From the NCBI RefSeq assembly GCF_038002765.1, contig NZ_JBBODE010000001.1, positions 186,001 to 250,000 on the forward strand: a stretch of DNA of 64,000 bases, given 5' to 3'. Every line of letters starts with the position of its first letter. The first letter of the stretch is position 1. The translations under genes and the position numbers were made by a program. This document shows positions 44,963 to 53,879 of the stretch, one piece after another. This DNA comes from Peribacillus sp. FSL H8-0477 (GTDB lineage: Bacteria > Bacillota > Bacilli > Bacillales > DSM-1321). Below the pieces are notes generated by a model that was not told the DNA's origin, did no database searches, and saw nothing but the letters and a program-made list of their open reading frames with translations.

Positions 44963-45412
44963 ATGTCAACAACAGCGATTGTTTTAACCATTATAGCTAG
45001 TATCATTAAACTACTAGTTTCCTGTCTTCCAACTGATGCAGTCAATTGGATTTTGAAGAAATTTGACCTTCATTTTGAAATTAATCATGCGGATACCAGC
45101 TTAACAATGGATGGGAAATCCTTGGAAGGTGAAGAAAAACTTCAAGTGATCAATCATTTTAACGAAGCGAAATTTCTAAAGAAAAAACATATATTTCCTG
45201 GAAATGAGCACTTATTTTTGCATCCAGAAGGTAGTGAAACTTCATTCGTCTTTGACACAAAACAAGGAAAAAAAGCGATTCGGTTACATGTCTTCATTTA
45301 CAATGACCGCATCGATGTTGTTAAACAGTACAAAAAGAAATTAGCTGCATATAGCTTGTTTTCCGATAGCCTCCAAAAACGCTCCAGTATCGATTTAGAA
45401 ACGATTATATAA
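44963..45412 (+). CDS. yfmQ: YfmQ family protein
   Basis: The 149-aa protein has an N-terminal membrane helix (STTAIVLTIIASIIKLLVSCLPT), then LKKFDLHFEINHADTSLTMDGKSLEGEEKLQVINHFNEAKFL, and KKAIRLHVFIYNDRIDVVKQYKKK near the end. This order matches B. subtilis YfmQ, a small membrane-anchored protein of unknown function. GGAGATG precedes the start and a strong terminator follows. Confidence 0.8.
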   Translation: MSTTAIVLTIIASIIKLLVSCLPTDAVNWILKKFDLHFEINHADTSLTMDGKSLEGEEKLQVINHFNEAKFLKKKHIFPGNEHLFLHPEGSETSFVFDTKQGKKAIRLHVFIYNDRIDVVKQYKKKLAAYSLFSDSLQKRSSIDLETII

Positions 45413-45419
45413 GGTCACC

Positions 45420-45456
45420 ACTCCCGCTCTTCTTCATGTGAAGAGCGGGAGTTTTC
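45420..45456 (+). terminator. Rho-independent terminator
   Basis: CTCCCGCTCTTC-TTCATGT-GAAGAGCGGGAG then TTTTCGTTTT, a 12-bp stem. Confidence 0.85.
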
Positions 45457-45533
45457 GTTTTGACCTCATACAGGTAAAAGTAGTATTAATATGCTCCGCT
45501 AGTTGAATATGTTAAAATATTCCTAAAAGGGAG

Positions 45534-46328
45534 GTGCGCCGAGGTCGGTTTTTGTGTCGGCTCGGCAATGATATGCTCATTAGTGATGGATTAGACATGC
45601 TGGAATTAGAAATGAAGCTTGGTGGACGCTCCATGATGATCCACCCAGTAATTATCAATGATAAGAACGATTGGACATTAATTGATACGGGCATGCCTGG
45701 CTTAGCAACAGACATTCTTTCCTATGTTGAAAAAGCCGGAATTTCTAAGAAACCGCTTCGGGCAATTATACTGACACATCAGGACATTGATCATATTGGC
45801 GGGTTTCCAGGATTCTTAGATGATTCAGGAGAAGCCCCATTCGAGGTCTATGCTCACGCGGACGATCGGGATACCATTGATGGGAAGGCTGACCTTTTAA
45901 AGTTTCCGTCTGAGAATTTAGCTGCCGAATTAGCCTCAGTATCAGATGACGTACGAAAGAAATACGAAAATACTTTTCTACGACCTTCCAACCCTAACGT
46001 CAAACAACTATTGACGGATGGAATGACCCTTCCAATGGGGGGCGGGCTGACGGTTATTCATACACCAGGTCACACACCAGGACATGTTAGTCTCTATCAT
46101 CATGCTAGCAAGACACTAATAGCAAGTGATGCGTTAGTCATCCATAATGGCGAACTGCAGCCCTCTTCACCATATTCTACGGTAAACATGGATCAGGCTC
46201 TTCAATCACTTGAGAAGTTTACACCATTTGATATCGAGACGGTTGTGTGCTATCACGGCGGGCTGATGCGAGGCAATATAAATGAAAAAATCGCCGCATT
46301 AATCGCTAGTCAGTCACCAATTTCTTAA
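45534..46328 (+). CDS. MBL-fold metallo-hydrolase
   Basis: A metallo-beta-lactamase-fold enzyme: NDWTLIDTGMPG, then LTHQDIDHIGGFPGFLDD (the HxDxDH metal motif, as H-Q-D-I-D-H), HTPGHTPGHVSLYHH, SDALV, and CYHGG for the last His. This is a glyoxalase-II-like thioesterase or lactonase group. The first 25 residues (from GTG 45534) are unusual; a TTG at 45552 or the Met at residue 14 may be the real start. Confidence 0.8.
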   Translation: MRRGRFLCRLGNDMLISDGLDMLELEMKLGGRSMMIHPVIINDKNDWTLIDTGMPGLATDILSYVEKAGISKKPLRAIILTHQDIDHIGGFPGFLDDSGEAPFEVYAHADDRDTIDGKADLLKFPSENLAAELASVSDDVRKKYENTFLRPSNPNVKQLLTDGMTLPMGGGLTVIHTPGHTPGHVSLYHHASKTLIASDALVIHNGELQPSSPYSTVNMDQALQSLEKFTPFDIETVVCYHGGLMRGNINEKIAALIASQSPIS

Positions 46329-46352
46329 CATTTTAAATTGCTCTATACGATC

Positions 46353-46390
46353 AAGGCAGGGTTAGGAATGAAGCCCTAACCCTGCCTTTT
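46353..46390 (+). terminator. Rho-independent terminator
   Basis: AAGGCAGGGTTAGG-AATGAAG-CCCTAACCCTGCCTTTT, a 14-bp stem. Confidence 0.85.
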
Positions 46391-46431
46391 AAATTTTAAG
46401 GGTGTAACTATTAAAGACAGGCGGTTCACAT

Positions 46432-46752
46432 ATGCGGAAACGGACTAGTATTTTCATTATGGGTATGCTCTTATTTATCTTTATTATTTCCGCCCCACTC
46501 TTAGCTCCTATCGTGCATGATGATCATTCTCCAAAAAGTGCTGTCAGAAACTATATCCAACAAGCTGGTCATCCTTATCAAAGTTTTTTCGCAGTAATAA
46601 AAAAAACAGATTTTAAGGATCCCGAATACGGAGTACTATATGATGTTTTTTGGAATGATTGGGATAATGAAACAGGCAGTACGGCACAATTATGCTATGC
46701 AAAGGAGAGCGGCAAGGACCTATTTACGATATCTTGCGGGACTGGTCCTTAA
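46432..46752 (+). CDS. Small secreted protein (106 aa)
   Basis: An N-terminal signal sequence (MRKRTSIFIMGMLLFIFIISAPLLA) precedes an 80-residue domain (AVRNYIQQAGHPYQSFFAVIKK; YDVFWNDWDNETGSTAQLCYAKES). The fold and family are not recognised. The RBS is weak. Its stop lies 40 bases from the following kinase gene. Confidence 0.6.
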   Translation: MRKRTSIFIMGMLLFIFIISAPLLAPIVHDDHSPKSAVRNYIQQAGHPYQSFFAVIKKTDFKDPEYGVLYDVFWNDWDNETGSTAQLCYAKESGKDLFTISCGTGP

Positions 46753-46792
46753 TTGGGAGTGGCTATTTTTTAAAATTGGGGGTCATATCCAG

Positions 46793-47320
46793 ATGTTTGA
46801 TACATTTAACTTTGACTGCATTTATCGGGACCGAAATGACCTAAGCTCTCTAGTGATTATGATGTGTGGTGTGGCTGGATCTGGGAAAACGACCTTCTCC
46901 CAACAATTAGAAAAAAAAGGATTTGTACGCCTTTCTATTGATGAAGAAATATGCGCTACTAATGGTCGTTATGGAGTCGACTTTCCTATTGAAAAAATAG
47001 AAGAATACAAGAAAGTTGCAGAAAGAAAATTGCGCAGTTATTTAATACAGCTCATTCACAATAAACAACACGTGGTAATTGACTACAGTTTTTGGGACCG
47101 TGAAAGAAGGGACGACTATAAACAACTTATTGAAGAGTCAGGCGGTAACTGGAAACTGATCTATTTAGATGTACATCCTGATGATTTGCGTGAACGGCTT
47201 AAGATACGAAACAAACGGGATGATGCCAATGCATTCCCTATTACAGAAGAAATTTTAACTACCTACCTGACTGGATTTCAAAGACCTAAAGGTGAGGGAG
47301 AAATAGTAATAAAAAATTAG
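46793..47320 (+). CDS. AAA/zeta-like P-loop kinase
   Basis: A 175-aa protein with Walker A as MCGVAGSGKTTFSQQLEKKGFVRLSIDEEI. A downstream Asp (VVIDYSFWDRERRDDYKQL) is typical of small-molecule kinases, followed by LDVHPDDLRERLKIRNKRDDANAF. The general pattern fits chloramphenicol- or tRNA-kinase-like zeta enzymes, with the substrate unknown. ATG 46793 follows GGGGGTCATATCC. The longer frame to 46640 overlaps the previous gene and lacks an RBS. Confidence 0.7.
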   Translation: MFDTFNFDCIYRDRNDLSSLVIMMCGVAGSGKTTFSQQLEKKGFVRLSIDEEICATNGRYGVDFPIEKIEEYKKVAERKLRSYLIQLIHNKQHVVIDYSFWDRERRDDYKQLIEESGGNWKLIYLDVHPDDLRERLKIRNKRDDANAFPITEEILTTYLTGFQRPKGEGEIVIKN

Positions 47321-47381
47321 ACCTAGGAGACTAAAACAAGCGAAAAAGGCTGGATCTATTTTGCTAGAACCAACCCTCAAG

Positions 47382-48230
47382 TTACCAATCACTCTTCTTA
47401 TTCTTCGACCAGTGACTTGGGTGAGAAACCAAGTTTGGCAGTTTCGTAGCGGCGTCACCCCTTGCTGCATTCACCTGGACTTGAGTAAGAAAGATGCTTC
47501 CAGTTAGATCAGCTCCTCTGATATCAGCGTCACGGAAATCGGCTCCAATAAAATCTGCCTTTCTCAAGTCTGTATCCCGAAGGTCAGCAGCAATTAAGTA
47601 AGCTCCCCTGAAATCGGCTGTTCTAAGGTCAGCTCCCCTTAGTTTGGCACCCATTAAATCAACTCCTCGATGATTCAGCCGCTTTTTTCTCTTTTTCGAA
47701 ACTTGCGCAGTTCGCACAAAATCACTGGTCTATAATAGCAGCGGGTTCACCCTTGCCCGGTGTGCTGGTATGTCTAAGGCTAAAAGAAAATCAGCACTTT
47801 GATTCGTCAATTGTTCCGTCTCAATAAACAGTTTGTGAAGATCACTGTGAATTAGGCGTGACTCCCTAAATGTCAGCGCTTCCTTTAGATACCAAAGCAT
47901 TTCATGAAGCTGATGCATAATAGGTAATACGTCAAACATCTTAGTGGCGGTTTCTTTTGCTTCGTTCCAGTGAACTCCTCCAAATGTGCCTTGGGAAACC
48001 TTTTGACCTGCACCAAAAAATTCGAAGACTGTACAACCTTTGAAACCGCCTTTACGAAGGCTTTTATGAATAGCGCAACGAAAATTAGATTACAGCTTGG
48101 GACATGGCCTTCCCTTTTCTTTATCGATAGGGAAATCTGCCGAGGCAGCAAAGGGCAATGCCACACAACATAATCCAAAACAGTTCTCACAGTCAGCACG
48201 CAGTTCGTTTATCCTGCTATCCAAGATCAC
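47382..48230 (-). pseudogene. Pentapeptide-repeat protein with two in-frame stops
   Basis: From GTG 48230 a single frame of 283 codons reads ADCENCFGLCCVALPFAASADFPIDKEKGRPCPKL, then TAA (48090-48092), SNFRCAIHKSLRKGGFKGCTVFEFFGAGQ, MFDVLPIMHQLHEMLWYL, then TAG (47730-47732), and MGAKLRGADLRTADFRGAYLIAADLRDTDLRKADF. The last part is a right-handed pentapeptide beta helix (A-D/N-L-x-x). The N-terminal Cys-rich segment is also typical of this Bacillus family. Two nonsense codons and no frameshifts indicate fresh decay. Confidence 0.8.
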
Positions 48231-48232
48231 CA

Positions 48233-48580
48233 TTACTCCCAGTAACAAACCTGTAATTTATTATTATCTATATCGTAGACATCAAAAAAAGTGTTTCGAC
48301 CTTCTTTTTTTAGTTGACTAACCTTAATGGATTGTTCCATTAATTTTGTACGTGTTTGTTCAATGTCTTTCGTAAAAAAGATCGGATACGCATGATTTCC
48401 AGGCAACGTTCCTTCGTCTCCCTCTTCAATGGTTAGGGCTGTCCCGCTGTCACCAATACTTAACACGCGATAGCCATCACCTTTATCAGACTCTTTAAAT
48501 CCTAGAATTTCTTGGTACCAAAGACTTGAAGCTGCCACATCATGCACTTTTAAACAAACCGTATCCATTCTTTCTATCAT
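48233..48580 (-). CDS. VOC family protein
   Basis: A 115-aa glyoxalase-fold protein (RMDTVCLKVHDVAASSLWYQEILGFKESDKGDGYRVLSIGDSGTALTIEEG; YPIFFTKDIEQTRTKLMEQ; FFDVYDIDNNKLQVCYW). The terminal module lacks a clear His ligand. GGGAG precedes ATG 48580; TTG 48586 is possible. It begins right after the pentapeptide pseudogene region. Confidence 0.8.
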   Translation of the reverse strand: MIERMDTVCLKVHDVAASSLWYQEILGFKESDKGDGYRVLSIGDSGTALTIEEGDEGTLPGNHAYPIFFTKDIEQTRTKLMEQSIKVSQLKKEGRNTFFDVYDIDNNKLQVCYWE

Positions 48581-48586
48581 AATCAA

Positions 48587-48928
48587 ACACTCCCATTTCA
48601 GTTATGTATTTCATTCGTTTTAGAAGTTGCCTAGGTAAGCACGTACCAGACTCTTCACCCTCAGCTTTCATATGGGCAAGCTTTTCAGCAGATTGATATT
48701 TTCCCACCCAGACAAATACTTTCTTATAACTACAATCTACTTTGTAATCGCATACAAAACACTGATCAGCAACTGTCCTTAATCACTTCTTTCCGACAAC
48801 CTCGCTTAATCTATGGTTGTATACGAGCCTTTTCAATTCCCTTTTCACCTTCTTATACCTTGCCGCCATCGAACCTATTTGGCAGATACTTCTCCTGACG
48901 GATCAACTGCTCTTTTTTCTATGCTCGA
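48587..48928. other. Stretch of possible degraded coding DNA
   Basis: The minus strand shows a protein-like frame (MAARYKKVKRELKRLVYNHRLSEVVGKK, stop, then DQCFVCDYKVDCSYKKVFVWVGKYQSAEKLAHMKAEGEESG) between 48860 and 48620. It has an internal stop and no good RBS. I cannot name it and do not claim a gene. Confidence 0.35.
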
Positions 48929-49036
48929 TCACGAGTACATCCTTTCTTGTGCAAAACGGATGAAGCTTGCCATACCTATAACCAGTAAGAAAGGAAGCAT
49001 AAACATGAATAAAAGAAAAAAGAAGGTTCCGTCCAT
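48929..49036 (-). CDS. Small membrane peptide (35 aa)
   Basis: AAAGAGGTGATTGTTTAG precedes ATG 49036. The product is MDGTFFFLLFMFMLPFLLVIG followed by MASFIRFAQERMYS, a single strongly hydrophobic helix and a basic tail. RBS and composition support translation. The frame reads on for 19 codons past the TGA, so the 3' end may also have been shortened. Confidence 0.5.
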   Translation of the reverse strand: MDGTFFFLLFMFMLPFLLVIGMASFIRFAQERMYS

Positions 49037-49123
49037 CTAAACAATCACCTCTTTTTAGGGTATTATAACATTTTTATACATATTCATCATAGTAACTTTT
49101 GAACGAAGACTAGCTCTTATTGT

Positions 49124-49657
49124 CTATTCATTCCATCTTCCCATCATAACTGTGTTATAGTAGTCCCCGTCAGAGAGGAGTTTATCTTTCTTTAATACAC
49201 CTTCGATTTCAAAACCGTGCTTTTTATAAAGGGTAATCGCTCTTTCATTACTTTCTAACACATTCAGGGTTATTTTTTTTATACCGTTGGCGTCTGCCCA
49301 TGATATAGATTCAGTTAACAGATTTTTTCCAATGCCATAACTCCAAAATTCTTTTACTACACAAACGCCAAATTCTATTTTATGTGAGAATCTTTTCAAA
49401 ACACTTCCTTCACATCTAGAAAACCCGACAATCTGATTATGTATGACCGCAACTAAGAATAAGTTTCTAAAACTCTCACTGTCGTTCTTTATGATTTCTT
49501 TAAATCCCAATATACCAATAAATGCTTCGCCTTTTTCTCTATCCAAATTTTCAGTTTCTCCATCAATTTTTACTCGTAACTCGGACAAACTCTCCGCATC
49601 TGATTCCTGGGCAGATCTAATGGTATACTTGCCATGAACTCTATTTTGAAGAATCAC
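49124..49657 (-). CDS. GNAT N-acetyltransferase
   Basis: A 177-aa GNAT: YTIRSAQESDAESLSELRVKIDGETENLD, KIEFGVCVVKEFWSYGIGKNLLTESISWADANG (loop SYGIG), LNVLESNERAITLYKKHGFEIEGVLKKDKL. The NERAITLYKKHGFEIEG end is the RimI/PhnO-like signature. Substrate unknown. Confidence 0.85.
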   Translation of the reverse strand: MILQNRVHGKYTIRSAQESDAESLSELRVKIDGETENLDREKGEAFIGILGFKEIIKNDSESFRNLFLVAVIHNQIVGFSRCEGSVLKRFSHKIEFGVCVVKEFWSYGIGKNLLTESISWADANGIKKITLNVLESNERAITLYKKHGFEIEGVLKKDKLLSDGDYYNTVMMGRWNE

Positions 49658-49668
49658 GATATTCTCCT

Positions 49669-50577
49669 TTATTGATAAAATTTCTCTACATACTTTCCTT
49701 TTTCAAAAATCGTCATCGCGTCTAATTTTGTCCATTCCTCAATACTTGTATCCGGGTATTCTTCTAAATATGATTTAACTATTTTGTACCCCTCGCTGTA
49801 GCCGTATCGATATGGAATTTCATCATTTCCGTTGAGAATATCGAGTGTTCGATCAAGATCTTTTTTAAATAAATCTCCTTCAATAGTTCCCCAAAGTGCC
49901 TTGTTATATGACCAATCTACTGAGACAGTACCCATTACTATTTCTTCAAACAATGTAGCTTTTCCCTCAAAGACGAGGTTATCTAACACGGTACCGCTAA
50001 ATGAACTCGAAAACTTCTCTGTCCACACACTATGATGATATTCATGAGCAATAATCGTTTGGATCCCTTGATCAGAGTCAAACAAATGGGTATAAATTAG
50101 ATTCTTACCCGATCCAACATTAAATCCATCCGGATCTTCTTTATTTATTGTAGGAAGAATACAAACGGTCGTTTTTTTATCACCCTGTAAATACTCTGAA
50201 GATTTAGTTAAGGATTGTTTAATATTCTTAAACATTCTAGTAGAATCATAGGCATCAACATTCGATTTTAACAGCATTAAATCATCAGGAGGATGCGTCA
50301 GAAAATCTTCAACCATATGTATGTTTTCACCATCTTTAAAACAAGAATCATAGATTGGCTGGATGATTTCTTTATCATATAATTCTTTTGCATCTTCCGT
50401 CGTATCAACTTGCTCAAGGTAATTGATAAAAAGATCGTTCGTTTCCAAGATCTCGAACTCCGAATCGTTAGCTTTAAATTCGATTCCATTTACCTTACTT
50501 TCTTCTTTATTCGTACATGCTCCTGTCAACAACACTACTAATAATCCAAAACTGTACCACGTCATCCGCTTCAACAA
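49669..50577 (-). CDS. DUF2268 putative zinc protease, lipoprotein
   Basis: The 302-aa protein has a lipoprotein signal (WYSFGLLVVLLTGAC, lipobox LTGAC) and an exported DUF2268 domain. IIAHEYHHSVWTEKF contains HExxH with an added His, and EGKATLFEEIVMG supplies the third ligand. This predicts a membrane-held zinc metalloprotease or a fold relative. AAGGGGTGGG precedes the TTG start. Confidence 0.85.
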   Translation of the reverse strand: MLKRMTWYSFGLLVVLLTGACTNKEESKVNGIEFKANDSEFEILETNDLFINYLEQVDTTEDAKELYDKEIIQPIYDSCFKDGENIHMVEDFLTHPPDDLMLLKSNVDAYDSTRMFKNIKQSLTKSSEYLQGDKKTTVCILPTINKEDPDGFNVGSGKNLIYTHLFDSDQGIQTIIAHEYHHSVWTEKFSSSFSGTVLDNLVFEGKATLFEEIVMGTVSVDWSYNKALWGTIEGDLFKKDLDRTLDILNGNDEIPYRYGYSEGYKIVKSYLEEYPDTSIEEWTKLDAMTIFEKGKYVEKFYQ

Positions 50578-50711
50578 CTGCCCACCCCTTAATAATATCT
50601 AAACGTTATTTTTTCCATTATATAGGACGTTTAGAAATAAGGAAACTTCTAATTAAATGAAGGACTTTTAGACAAAGAGTCTAATTACTTAGTCTGAGAG
50701 GTGTGAGAGGA

Positions 50712-51164
50712 ATGAAACTAATTTCGGTAAAAGAAAACCCCGAATATATGAATCAAGCAATTAGCTTTTTCCAAAATAAATGGGCCAGTGAGCAAAGTAT
50801 GATGGTCTATGAAGACTGTATAATTCATTGTATTTCCAGTCCTAATCCCTTGCCGCAATGGTATTTATTAATGGATGAAACGACAGTCATAGGTTGTGCT
50901 GGTCTTATTACCAATGATTTCATCAGCCGTATGGATCTATATCCATGGGTATGTGCGATTTACATTGAAGAAGAATACAGAGGAAATGCGTATAGTTCTA
51001 TTTTAATAGATAAAGCCAAAACGGACGCAAAAAAAGGCGGTTTCAGCCATTTATACCTCTGTACCGATCATATCGGTTTATATGAAAAATACGGATTTGA
51101 CTATATTGGTACAGGGTATCATCCATGGGGCGATCAGTCTCGTGTGTATCAACTTACAGTATGA
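50712..51164 (+). CDS. GNAT N-acetyltransferase
   Basis: A 150-aa GNAT of the short type: MKLISVKENPEYMNQAISFFQNKW, CAGLITNDFISRMDLYPWVCAIYIEEEYRGNAYSSILID (loop YRGNAYS, which varies from RxxGxG), and GLYEKYGFDYIGTGYHPWGDQSRVY. This resembles acetyltransferases related to aminoglycoside or small-amine modification. AGGTGTGAGAGGA precedes ATG 50712; an in-frame GTG lies at 50703. Confidence 0.8.
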   Translation: MKLISVKENPEYMNQAISFFQNKWASEQSMMVYEDCIIHCISSPNPLPQWYLLMDETTVIGCAGLITNDFISRMDLYPWVCAIYIEEEYRGNAYSSILIDKAKTDAKKGGFSHLYLCTDHIGLYEKYGFDYIGTGYHPWGDQSRVYQLTV

Positions 51165-51168
51165 AAGG

Positions 51169-51636
51169 CAGAAGGAATTATGCGCTATTCTTTTGTTTAG
51201 CACTTACCCTGCATAATGTAGAAGAAGCCCTATGGCTCCCTAAATGGACTCAGAATAGTTCCTAATTTCAGAAGCCTGTCACATCAAGTGAATTTCATTT
51301 TGCAGTGCTGCCTACTTAGTTTCTTTTCTATATGTACGTTTTCCTAAATCCAAATTAACGAAAAGAGTATTTATTGGATTTTTAGGCTCGATGATTTTTA
51401 ACGCCTTTTTCCCGCATCTTATTGCTGCTATTTCTATGAAAACATACGCTCCTGGTCTTGGAACAGCTCTCTTCTTAAACATCCCGATTAATATCGTCAT
51501 TCTTTACAGATTATATAAGGTAAAATCGATTACTCGAATAGAAATTTTACTATCTACTCTAGTTGTCTTCATTCTTATACTAGCACTCATTCCTTTTTTA
51601 TTTTTCATAGGAGGAGCCTTGCCGCATGTAGTGTAG
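51169..51636 (+). pseudogene. HXXEE-domain membrane protein gene, decayed
   Basis: The plus strand reads ALFFCLALTLHNVEEALWLPKWTQNSS, then TAA, FQKPVTSSEFHFAVLP, another stop, a frame change, then LTKRVFIGFLGSMIFNAFFPHLIAAISMKTYAPGLGTALFLNIPINIVILY to the stop at 51636. HNVEEALWLP is the HxxEE motif that names the family, and the NAFFPHL segment follows in all members. Two stops and at least one indel break the gene. Confidence 0.7.
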
Positions 51637-51653
51637 CAGGCTATTTTCCTCTC

Positions 51654-52157
51654 TCAAAAGGAAAGAACCATCAAATCTTCATCAAAATAGTGCCCCTGAT
51701 CCTTTAAGGCATTACGTTCAGTCCCATAGATTTCAAATCCCAAAGACTTATATAGTTTCTTTGCGTTGTCATTATCGGATACAACAGTTAAGTTAATTTG
51801 TTCCAGTCCATCACAATTCTTCGCCTTGCTTATCAGTTCCTTCATTAATGCTTTTCCTAAACCATGTCCTCGACTGTGGGGCGCTATGTACATGCCAAAA
51901 ACATTCCCTTTATGTCTGTTTTTAAGATCGTTTTCCCGTATAAATGCAACCATTCCAACTAATGAACCATTATGATCAAACGCACCAACAATGTATTTGT
52001 CCTTAGTCGGCTTTATGCGCTCCATTACCATTTCTACTGAAAATTCCGCCTCTCTCTCATAGGTTGAACCAAAAGCTTCTGGGTTCATTTTCAATGCATT
52101 CAATCGCAATTCCTGGTAGATATGAGCATCAGAATCTTTTAAAATACGAATATTCAT
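51654..52157 (-). CDS. GNAT N-acetyltransferase
   Basis: A 167-aa GNAT: IRILKDSDAHIYQELRLNALKMNPEAFGSTYEREAEF, VFGMYIAPHSRGHGLGKALMKELISKAKN (loop SRGHGLG), and LTVVSDNDNAKKLYKSLGFEIYGTERNALKD. The NPEAFGSTYEREA opening is typical of a large Bacillus subgroup of unknown substrate. Confidence 0.85.
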   Translation of the reverse strand: MNIRILKDSDAHIYQELRLNALKMNPEAFGSTYEREAEFSVEMVMERIKPTKDKYIVGAFDHNGSLVGMVAFIRENDLKNRHKGNVFGMYIAPHSRGHGLGKALMKELISKAKNCDGLEQINLTVVSDNDNAKKLYKSLGFEIYGTERNALKDQGHYFDEDLMVLSF

Positions 52158-52216
52158 TAAACATATCCTCCGTTAGTTCACATTCTTTAATTGACATCCG
52201 ATTACTTTCCATCAGC

Positions 52217-52738
52217 CTATGAGTGATTACCTTTAACCCATTTATAGAAGATAAAGTTTACTTTATAAGTATTTTTTTCTACTTGCTCATCGCGTGTTCC
52301 CTCCATCTTCTCAAATCCGTTCTTTTCCAAAACCTTTTGAGAAGCGATATTATTGGTAGTCGTTTTCGCTTTAATGACTTCAATGTTTGTATCAGTGAGA
52401 GATTCTAAAAGCACTGCTAAAGCTTTACTAGCAATGCCTTTTTTGGTATGTTCTTGTCCAATTCTATAACCAAGATGACAACCTTTTCGATATTCATCAA
52501 AATCTACTAAATTAATTCTTCCTAAAATTTGTTTATTATCTTTAATCAAATAAAATTGTGATAACCCTTGAAACTGTTCATCAAGTAAAGCTGTTAGGTT
52601 CTTGTTGAAAACATCTGGATTGTAATACTCATTGCCACGAGAGGGGACCATATCTTCAAAGAAATTTCTGTTTTTTAGTTCAAATTCAAGCAAATCTTCA
52701 GCATCTCTTTTTTGCAATCCATCAATTAATATAGTCAT
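52217..52738 (-). CDS. GNAT N-acetyltransferase, RimJ type
   Basis: A 173-aa RimJ/L-type GNAT: LEFELKNRNFFEDMVPSRGNEYYNPDVFNKNL, INLVDFDEYRKGCHLGYRIGQEHTKKGIASKALAVLLESL (loop HTKKGIAS), and NNIASQKVLEKNGFEKMEGTRDEQ. The third acetyltransferase in a row on this strand after the plus-strand one at 50.7 kb. Substrate unknown. Confidence 0.85.
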   Translation of the reverse strand: MTILIDGLQKRDAEDLLEFELKNRNFFEDMVPSRGNEYYNPDVFNKNLTALLDEQFQGLSQFYLIKDNKQILGRINLVDFDEYRKGCHLGYRIGQEHTKKGIASKALAVLLESLTDTNIEVIKAKTTTNNIASQKVLEKNGFEKMEGTRDEQVEKNTYKVNFIFYKWVKGNHS

Positions 52739-52833
52739 TAGTTAACCACCATTCTTTATTGAAAAATGAGGAAGGTGAGGAAAAAGATGAAAAGGTTCAG
52801 AACACTTCTGAATTTTTCTGTTTTCAATATAGT

Positions 52834-52865
52834 TACTGCTGTCTATAAACTTATAGACAGCAGTA
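52834..52865 (-). terminator. Long perfect hairpin after the SDR gene
   Basis: TACTGCTGTCTATAAA pairs with its complement TTTATAGACAGCAGTA without a gap (32-base palindrome up to the centre), 9 bases after the stop of the SDR gene. The T run is weak. Confidence 0.7.
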
Positions 52866-52874
52866 TTTTCACAA

Positions 52875-53696
52875 TTATGCTTGGCTAACTTTAACTTTCG
52901 CGACATTTGGGATTGTTCCGCCATCTACACGTAAATCAATTCCTGTAATGTACGATGCTGCATCACTTAATAAAAATTCAACAGCTGTTGCGATTTCCGA
53001 TGGCTCACCTTCACGTTTTAATGGTGTAATAGCAAGTAATTGCGCCATTTCTTTTTGCTGATCAGCTTCTTGACGTCCCATCGGTGTGTTAATGGTTCCC
53101 GGTGATAATGAGTTGATACGAGCTCCTTTTTGTCCCCAATGCCAAGCCTGATCTTCTGCGATTAATTGAACACCTAATTTAGACATTGAGTAGGCAGCCC
53201 CTGGGTTCCCTTGTGCAAATTGCTCCATCGCGTCAACAGCATTTTCTGCTAATGGTTTTTTTAATACTTCGATATATGGCCCTTGACGAGGTACCATATA
53301 ACCGCTCATTGAAGAAACAATGACTACTGAAGTACCTTGTTCAGCTTGTTCGTAAAATGCATCTAATACAATCCCTGTGCCAACTAGGTTAACCTCAGTA
53401 ATACGGCGAGAGCCCGCCATCGTTGGAGAAAGTCCAGCAGTGTGTATTAACCCTTTTAATCTACCTAATTCCGCAGCCTTTGCAGCTAAAGCGGCAACAT
53501 TCTCTTTTGAAGTAATATCAACTGTCTGGTAATGTACATCCGTAATCCCTTTACCAGCTAATTCCTCTTTAGTTTGTGCTAAGCGTTCCTCTGAAATATC
53601 AGCAAGTAAAACGGTACCGTATTTCCCTACTAATTCCGCTGTTGCTTTTCCCATACCACCTGAACCACCGGTAATAACATACACATTATTCGACAT
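52875..53696 (-). CDS. SDR, 3-alpha-hydroxysteroid dehydrogenase-like
   Basis: A 273-aa SDR. It has YVITGGSGGMGKATAELVGKYG at the start, LADISEERLAQ and VDITSKEN for NAD/NADP. LIHTAGLSPT stands in for the NNAG region, the catalytic Ser is in VIVSSMSG, and the Tyr/Lys pair is AAYSMSKLGVQL. SLSPGTINTPMG follows. The long insertion (PRQGPYIEVLKKPLAENAVDAMEQFAQG) is characteristic of 3-alpha-HSD/carbonyl-reductase-like members. GGGAGG precedes ATG 53696. Confidence 0.85.
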   Translation of the reverse strand: MSNNVYVITGGSGGMGKATAELVGKYGTVLLADISEERLAQTKEELAGKGITDVHYQTVDITSKENVAALAAKAAELGRLKGLIHTAGLSPTMAGSRRITEVNLVGTGIVLDAFYEQAEQGTSVVIVSSMSGYMVPRQGPYIEVLKKPLAENAVDAMEQFAQGNPGAAYSMSKLGVQLIAEDQAWHWGQKGARINSLSPGTINTPMGRQEADQQKEMAQLLAITPLKREGEPSEIATAVEFLLSDAASYITGIDLRVDGGTIPNVAKVKVSQA

Positions 53697-53879
53697 AAAA
53701 ATTCCTCCCAAATTGTGAAAAATCACTACAATCTCTATCATTCTTTTTTACTCTCTAATCGTATCACAGATTATCGCATTAAGAGCAAATTATTCCATTT
53801 ATATCATTCATTCAATTGATATTTTTCATCCTGCTTGTTATACTGACAGCTACTAAATGAACAGAATCTTGGTGAAGTT

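Noticed and set aside
48813-49040. 75-codon plus-strand frame
   Set aside because: No RBS and unusual composition. The opposite strand has an RBS-backed small membrane gene here.
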